Below the pieces are notes generated by a model. The model was not told the origin of the DNA, searched no databases, and saw only the letters and a program-made list of their open reading frames with translations. A program made the position numbers and the translations under genes. A stretch of DNA of 64,000 nucleotides from Ruminococcus sp. (GTDB lineage Bacteria > Bacillota > Clostridia > Oscillospirales > Acutalibacteraceae). Shown here piece by piece: positions 59,084 through 64,000 of the stretch. The number at the start of each line of letters is the position of its first letter. The stretch's first letter is position 1. The stretch is from positions 1 to 64,000 of the forward strand of contig JAFQPG010000007.1 in the NCBI GenBank assembly GCA_017411835.1, written 5' to 3'.

Positions 59084-59581
59084 ATGCAAAAGAAAATCAG
59101 TAGTATCCCGTTTGCGGGAACACCTGAGCAGGAAGCAGAGCTTAAAGCCGTCATCGCTAAACACATCGATGATCCGGGCGCAGTAATGCCTGTTCTTCAG
59201 GAAGCACAGGAAATCTACGGTTACCTGCCAATTGAGGTTCAGACTATGGTAGCTGAAGGTTTAAACGTACCACTTGAAGAAGTTTACGGCGTTTCTACTT
59301 TCTACTCACAGTTTGCTCTCTCCCCAAAGGGCAAGTACAACATCTCTGTATGTATGGGTACAGCTTGTTATGTTAAGGGTTCCGGTGAAGTTTTAGACAA
59401 GCTTTCCGAGTGCCTTGGCATTGAGGCTGAAGAGTGTACTTTAGACGGTAAGTTTTCTCTTACTGCTTGTCGTTGTATCGGTGCTTGCGGTCTCGCACCA
59501 GTAATCACAATCAACGATGATGTTTACGGCAGACTTACTGCAGACATGATTCCAGAGATTCTTGAAAAATACAAGGACTAA
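59084..59581 (+). CDS. hndA: NuoE-like 2Fe-2S subunit of NAD-linked hydrogenase
   Basis: A 165-aa thioredoxin-like ferredoxin subunit (HndA/HydC). Helical N-terminus (about 1-80), then CMGTAC and CRCIGAC, which supply the four cluster cysteines. GVSTFYSQF is typical. Passes electrons between the NuoF-like flavoprotein and the rest of the complex. AGGAGG start. Confidence 0.93.
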   Translation: MQKKISSIPFAGTPEQEAELKAVIAKHIDDPGAVMPVLQEAQEIYGYLPIEVQTMVAEGLNVPLEEVYGVSTFYSQFALSPKGKYNISVCMGTACYVKGSGEVLDKLSECLGIEAEECTLDGKFSLTACRCIGACGLAPVITINDDVYGRLTADMIPEILEKYKD

Positions 59582-59584
59582 TTT

Positions 59585-60142
59585 ATGAGAGAATTATCTC
59601 TTAATGTAATGGACGTTGTTCAAAACTCTGTATCCGCCAATGCGTCGCTCATCACCATCACCGTAAAGGAAAGTGATAAAGACGATTTCCTCGACATCTA
59701 TATCGAAGACAACGGCAAGGGTATGAGCGAAGAACAGGTACAAAACGTCATTGACCCTTTCTTCACCACCCGCACAACCAGAAAGGTTGGCTTGGGAGTT
59801 CCGCTGTTTAAGATGGCTGCACAGCAAACCGGCGGCAGCTTTGATATTAAATCTCAGCTTGGTGTCGGCACAACACTTTCTGCACATTTTATAAAATCAA
59901 GTGTAGATATGACACCGCTTGGAGATATCAACTCCACCGTTAAAATTCTTATCCAGTGCAACCCTACTCTTGACTTTGTGTTTTCACATTCTACCGACTT
60001 AGGCGAGTTTGTGCTGGACACAAGAGAGTTAAGACAGATTTTAGGTGAAGATGTTCCGCTTGACACTTTAGACGTATTAGAGTGGATAGACGGATTTTTA
60101 AAAGAGCAATCAAACATCATATACGGAGGTGCAAAAATATGA
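59585..60142 (+). CDS. GHKL ATPase encoded inside the hydrogenase operon
   Basis: A 185-aa protein with N-box VVQNSVSANAS, G1 box EDNGKGMSEEQ and G2 box TTRKVGLGVPLFKMAA, no phosphoacceptor His and no transmembrane segment. Short C-terminal domain (about 115-185). Inserted between NuoE- and 2Fe-2S-encoding genes, as also known in other Clostridia. It may regulate or assemble the complex; role unknown. 3 bp from hndA and 4-bp overlap with the next gene. Confidence 0.85.
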   Translation: MRELSLNVMDVVQNSVSANASLITITVKESDKDDFLDIYIEDNGKGMSEEQVQNVIDPFFTTRTTRKVGLGVPLFKMAAQQTGGSFDIKSQLGVGTTLSAHFIKSSVDMTPLGDINSTVKILIQCNPTLDFVFSHSTDLGEFVLDTRELRQILGEDVPLDTLDVLEWIDGFLKEQSNIIYGGAKI

Positions 60143-60507
60143 AATCTTTAGCAGAATTACAGGCTATCAGAGATAAGGCTAAGCTCGAGCTCAATATGAG
60201 AAAAGAAAACCCTAACGCAATCAGAGTTTTAGTTGGTATGGCTACATGCGGTATCGCTGCTGGTGCAAGACCTGTACTTAACGCTTTTACAGAAGAAGTT
60301 GCTAAGCGCAACTTACAGGATGTTACTATCACACAGACAGGTTGCATCGGCATCTGTCAGTTCGAGCCTGTTGTTGAAATCGAAATTCCGGGCGAGGACA
60401 AGGTTACTTACGTAAAAATGACACCTGAAAAGGTAGCTAAGGTTGTTAACGACCACATCGTTAACAGAAACGTAGTTACTGAGTACACAATCGGTGCCTA
60501 CAAATAA
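60139..60507 (+). CDS. hndB: (2Fe-2S) ferredoxin domain protein, HndB type
   Basis: A 122-aa thioredoxin-like ferredoxin. Helical start (MKSLAELQAIRDKAK), cysteines in MATCGIAAGA and TQTGCIGICQFEP. Such subunits occur as HndB of NADP-reducing hydrogenase. Start at 60139 with GGAGGTG, overlapping the ATPase stop. Confidence 0.88.
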   Translation: MKSLAELQAIRDKAKLELNMRKENPNAIRVLVGMATCGIAAGARPVLNAFTEEVAKRNLQDVTITQTGCIGICQFEPVVEIEIPGEDKVTYVKMTPEKVAKVVNDHIVNRNVVTEYTIGAYK

Positions 60508-60521
60508 AAGGAGGACAAATA

Positions 60522-62330
60522 ATGTATCGTTCTAATGTGCTTGTTTGCGGCGGTACCGGCTGTACCTCCTCAGACAGTTTAAAAATTGTTGATAAGCTCA
60601 AAGAAGAAATCGCAGCTCGCGGTTTGGAAAACGAAGTTAACGTTATCACAACAGGTTGCTTCGGTCTTTGTGCTTTAGGTCCAATCGTAGTTATCTACCC
60701 GGAGGGTAGCTTCTACTCAATGGTTAAAATCGACGATATCCCTGAGATTGTTGAAGAGCATCTCTTAAAGGGTAGAATCGTTACAAGACTTCTTTATCAG
60801 GAGACTGTTGAAGAAGACACTATCAAATCACTTAACAAAACTGCTTTCTATGCTAAGCAGCAGCGTATCGCTCTTCGTAACTGCGGTGTTATCGACCCTG
60901 AAAAGATTGACGAATACATCGCTATGGACGGTTACGCAGCTCTTGGTAAAGTATTGACAGAAATGACCCCAACAGAAGTTATCGAGACTATTCTCGCTTC
61001 AGGTCTTCGCGGTCGTGGCGGTGCAGGCTTCCCTACAGGTTTAAAATGGAAGTTCGCTGCTGCTAATGATGCTGACCAGAAGTACGTTTGCTGTAACGCT
61101 GACGAAGGTGACCCTGGTGCATTTATGGACCGTTCTATCTTAGAGGGTGACCCTCACGCTCTGCTCGAAGCTATGGCTATCGCAGGTTATGCTATCGGCG
61201 CTACAAAGGGTTACGTTTACGTTCGTGCTGAGTACCCTATCGCTGTTAATCGTCTCCAGATTGCTATCGATCAGGCTCACGAGTACGGTTTACTTGGCGA
61301 CAACATCTTCGGCACAGACTTCTGCTTTGACATTCAGCTTAGACTTGGTGCAGGTGCTTTCGTATGTGGTGAGGAAACTTCCCTTATGACATCTATCGAA
61401 GGTAAGCGTGGCGAGCCTCGTCCTCGTCCTCCGTTCCCTGCTGTTAAGGGTCTTTATAAAAAGCCAACTATCTTAAACAACGTTGAAACATACGCTAACA
61501 TTCCTCGTATTATTTTAAAGGGTGCTGACTGGTTCAACACAATCGGTACTGAAAAGAGCAAGGGTACTAAGGTATTCGCTCTTGGTGGTAAGATTGAACA
61601 CACAGGTCTTGTAGAAGTTCCTATGGGTACAACACTTAGAGAAATCGTTGAGGAAATCGGTGGCGGTATTCCAAACGGCAAGAAGTTCAAAGCTGCTCAG
61701 ACAGGTGGACCTTCAGGCGGTTGTATCCCACCACAGCATTTAGATATTCCTATCGACTACGACAACCTTCTTGCTATCGGCTCTATGATGGGTTCCGGTG
61801 GTCTTATCGTAATGGACGAGACAACCTGTATGGTTGATATCGCTAAGTTCTTCTTAGAGTTCACTGTTGACGAGTCCTGCGGTAAATGTACACCTTGCCG
61901 TATCGGTACAAAGAGACTTTTAGAGATGCTCGATAAAATCACTAAGGGTCAGGGTACATTAGAGATGCTTGACGAGATGGAAGATCTTTGTAACTACATC
62001 AAGGCAAACTCTCTTTGCGGTCTTGGTCAGACAGCTCCAAACCCTGTTTTATCAACACTCAACTACTTCAGAGATGAGTACATCCAGCACGTTGTTGATA
62101 AGAAGTGCGTAGCAGGCGTATGTAAAGACCTGCTCGAATTTAGTATCATCAAAGACAAGTGCTTTGGTTGCTCAATGTGTGCTAGACAGTGTCCTGCAGG
62201 CGCTATCACTGTTACTGACTACACAGCTCCTGGTAAGAAAAAGCCAGCTTACGAAATCGACACAGCTAAGTGCGTTAAGTGCGGTGCTTGTTTACCTACA
62301 TGTAAGTTCGGCGCTATCATTAAAGGCTAA
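60522..62330 (+). CDS. hndC: NuoF-like flavoprotein subunit of bifurcating hydrogenase
   Basis: A 602-aa protein (HydB/HndC). N-terminal 2Fe-2S thioredoxin-like domain (about 1-100; VCGGTGC...TTGCFGLC), NADH/FMN domain with GLRGRGGAGFPTGLKW and CNADEGDPGAFMDR, 4Fe-4S motif ESCGKCTPCRIG, and C-terminal twin ferredoxin CFGCSMCARQCP and CVKCGACLPTC. Oxidises or reduces NAD(P)H and is thought to be the bifurcation site in trimeric enzymes. AAGGAGG start. Confidence 0.94.
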   Translation: MYRSNVLVCGGTGCTSSDSLKIVDKLKEEIAARGLENEVNVITTGCFGLCALGPIVVIYPEGSFYSMVKIDDIPEIVEEHLLKGRIVTRLLYQETVEEDTIKSLNKTAFYAKQQRIALRNCGVIDPEKIDEYIAMDGYAALGKVLTEMTPTEVIETILASGLRGRGGAGFPTGLKWKFAAANDADQKYVCCNADEGDPGAFMDRSILEGDPHALLEAMAIAGYAIGATKGYVYVRAEYPIAVNRLQIAIDQAHEYGLLGDNIFGTDFCFDIQLRLGAGAFVCGEETSLMTSIEGKRGEPRPRPPFPAVKGLYKKPTILNNVETYANIPRIILKGADWFNTIGTEKSKGTKVFALGGKIEHTGLVEVPMGTTLREIVEEIGGGIPNGKKFKAAQTGGPSGGCIPPQHLDIPIDYDNLLAIGSMMGSGGLIVMDETTCMVDIAKFFLEFTVDESCGKCTPCRIGTKRLLEMLDKITKGQGTLEMLDEMEDLCNYIKANSLCGLGQTAPNPVLSTLNYFRDEYIQHVVDKKCVAGVCKDLLEFSIIKDKCFGCSMCARQCPAGAITVTDYTAPGKKKPAYEIDTAKCVKCGACLPTCKFGAIIKG

Positions 62331-62347
62331 GAGAAAGGAGAATTAAT

Positions 62348-64000
62348 ATGGAAATGCTTAATATTAAAATCAACGGTATGCCTTTCTCTGTTGAGAAAAA
62401 CACCACTATCCTTGAAGCATGCCACCAGTTCGGTATCAAGATTCCTACTCTGTGCTACCTCAAGGACATTAACGAAATCGGCGCATGCCGTATGTGTCTT
62501 TGTGAAGTAAAGGGCGCTCGTTCACTCGTTGCTGCTTGTGTATATCCTATCGACAGAGAGGGTACAGAAATCTTCACAAACACTCCACAGATTCAGAAAT
62601 ACAGAAAGACAACACTCGAGCTTATCCTTTCTAACCACGACAAGAAATGTCTCTCTTGCCCACGTTCAAACAACTGTGAGCTCCAGGCTCTTTGTAAAGA
62701 ATACGGCGTAGACGAAACAAAATTCGAGGGTGAAGAAACTAAGTACGATATCGACGCTACTACACTTCACCTTGTTAGAAATAACAACAAGTGTATTCTT
62801 TGCCGCAGATGCTCTGCTGCTTGTAAAAACCAGTACGTTGGCGTTATCGGTGCTAACAACCGTGGTTTTGATACAGAAATCGGTTGTGCATTCAACCAGA
62901 CACTCGACGCTGTTTCTTGCGTAGCTTGCGGTCAGTGTACAGCAGTTTGTCCTACAGGCGCACTCATTGAGCGTGACGACACCGCAGAAGTTTTCGCAGC
63001 TATCGCTGACGAGACAAAGACTGTTATCGTTCACACAGCTCCATCTATCAGAGCAACACTCGGTGAATGCTTCGATATGCCTATCGGCACAAACGTTACA
63101 GGTAAAATGGTTGCAGCTTTACGTCGCCTTGGCTTTGACAAGGTATTTGACACAAACTTTGCTGCTGACCTTACAATTATGGAAGAAGGCACAGAGTTCT
63201 TAGACAGAGTTAAGAACGGCGGTACACTTCCAATGATTACATCTTGCTCACCGGGTTGGATCAAGTTCTGCGAGCACTACTATCCAGAGCTCATTCCTAA
63301 CCTCTCAACTTGTAAATCTCCACAGCAGATGCAGGGTGCTATGATTAAGTCATACTACGCTGAAAAGATGGGCATTGACCCTAAAGATATGGTTGTAGTA
63401 GCTGTTATGCCTTGCGTTGCTAAGAAGTTTGAGATTAAGCGTGACGATCAGGGCCACGACGGCATCGCTGATAACGATTACGTTATCTCTACACGTGAGC
63501 TTGCAAAGATGATTAAAACTGCTGGTATCCAGTTCACAGAGCTTGCTGACGAAGATTTCGACCCTATTATGGGTATCGGTACCGGTGCTGGTACAATCTT
63601 CGGTACAACAGGCGGTGTTATGGAAGCAGCGCTTAGAACAGTTGCTGACATACTCACAGGCGAAGATTTAGAGTCTATCGACTACACAGAAGTTCGTGGT
63701 ATGGAAGACATCAAGGAAGCTACCTACAACGTTGCAGGTATGGAAGTTAAGGTTGCTGTAACATCAGGCCTTTCAAATGCTGCTAAGCTTCTTGATAAGG
63801 TAAAGAGCGGCGAAGCTGACTACCACTTCATCGAGGTTATGTGCTGTCCTGGCGGTTGTATCAACGGCGGCGGTCAGCCAATCGTTGATGGTCATACACG
63901 CAACTTTGTTGACGTTAAGGGCTTACGTGCTGCTGCTCTGTATGACGATGATAAGAATCTCCCATACAGAAAGTCACACAAAAACCCTGAGATTACAGCT
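62348..64000 (+). CDS. hydA: [FeFe] hydrogenase catalytic subunit HydA/HndD (partial, runs off the window)
   Basis: At least 551 aa; the window ends before the stop. N-terminal 2Fe-2S domain (about 1-78; CYLKDINEIGACRMCLCEV), His-Cys 4Fe-4S region (NHDKKCLSCPRSNNC), two 4Fe-4S motifs (CILCRRCSAACK, CVACGQCTAVCP), and the H-cluster domain with TSCSPGW (L1), MPCVAKKFE (L2) and EVMCCPGGCINGGGQP (L3). The second Cys of the usual TSCCP is Ser here. Makes or consumes H2. AAAGGAG site, 18 bp after hndC. Confidence 0.95.
   Translation, partial: MEMLNIKINGMPFSVEKNTTILEACHQFGIKIPTLCYLKDINEIGACRMCLCEVKGARSLVAACVYPIDREGTEIFTNTPQIQKYRKTTLELILSNHDKKCLSCPRSNNCELQALCKEYGVDETKFEGEETKYDIDATTLHLVRNNNKCILCRRCSAACKNQYVGVIGANNRGFDTEIGCAFNQTLDAVSCVACGQCTAVCPTGALIERDDTAEVFAAIADETKTVIVHTAPSIRATLGECFDMPIGTNVTGKMVAALRRLGFDKVFDTNFAADLTIMEEGTEFLDRVKNGGTLPMITSCSPGWIKFCEHYYPELIPNLSTCKSPQQMQGAMIKSYYAEKMGIDPKDMVVVAVMPCVAKKFEIKRDDQGHDGIADNDYVISTRELAKMIKTAGIQFTELADEDFDPIMGIGTGAGTIFGTTGGVMEAALRTVADILTGEDLESIDYTEVRGMEDIKEATYNVAGMEVKVAVTSGLSNAAKLLDKVKSGEADYHFIEVMCCPGGCINGGGQPIVDGHTRNFVDVKGLRAAALYDDDKNLPYRKSHKNPEITA

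Noticed and set aside
59585..60142. Two-component histidine kinase
   Set aside because: No phosphoacceptor His box, no sensor or membrane domain and no response regulator nearby.

Overview
The window reads as chromosome of an anaerobic, spore-forming, Gram-positive bacterium of the Clostridia, most likely a Ruminococcaceae/Oscillospiraceae-type gut or rumen organism. The evidence is: strong AGGAGG-type ribosome binding sites; sporulation genes (GerW/YtfJ, dipicolinate synthase DpaA/DpaB, D,D-carboxypeptidases); anaerobic metabolism (NrdD/NrdG, a multisubunit [FeFe] hydrogenase, biotin-dependent carboxyltransferase subunits); and three secreted proteins with C-terminal type-I dockerins. Species cannot be named from the sequence alone.

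Layout. 1-440: apparent end of an integrative element, with helically phased TTAGCA hexamers, an intact tRNA-Arg(CCU) and the 5' half of a second tRNA-Arg(CCU) broken just after the anticodon loop. 506-3629: three-subunit carboxyltransferase operon. 3739-9300: conserved M50 protease-scpA-scpB-DUF2953-gerW-dac-rluB block. 9483-9671: rpmB. 9733-13660: two dockerin genes with duplicated upstream regions, bracketed by a dispersed repeat family. 13688-21528: P-loop protein, pgi, a second D,D-carboxypeptidase, ispF/ispD, metY, zinc-ribbon protein, dpaAB. 21648-24547: small Cys-rich and lipoprotein genes, then a degraded patch with serine-recombinase and RHS remnants, then a CofE-like ligase. 24653-33544: recD2, comF, mreB-like, SDR, MGMT, a small EEP-nuclease insertion in the tail of a 23S rRNA methyltransferase gene, and murC. 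33605-40553: HtrA-like protease, NSS transporter, ApbE, GNAT, lipoprotein, O-antigen-ligase-like protein. 40596-48322: translationally coupled block alr-polA-LMW phosphatase-rimI-tsaD-transglutaminase lipoprotein-ruvX-DUF896. 48497-55495: putP, nrdDG with NrdR boxes, dockerin beta-lactamase-fold protein, HAD phosphatase. 55652-64000: hydrogenase locus, running off the right edge inside hydA.

How the genes work together. The right end is the most integrated system. A candidate redox-sensing module (two DRTGG-like proteins, an RsbW-like ATPase, a HydS-like H-cluster protein and a PHP phosphoesterase) precedes an operon for an NAD-linked, probably electron-bifurcating [FeFe] hydrogenase (NuoE-like, ATPase, 2Fe-2S protein, NuoF-like, HydA). 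A Rex-like operator lies in front of the structural operon. Elsewhere there are coherent groups for chromosome segregation and sporulation, spore dipicolinate synthesis, isoprenoid precursors, peptidoglycan synthesis and remodelling (murC, alr, two Dac proteins, mreB-like) and anaerobic dNTP synthesis. The accessory signals are the tRNA-Arg junction, the RHS/recombinase graveyard, the EEP insertion and the dockerin repeat locus.
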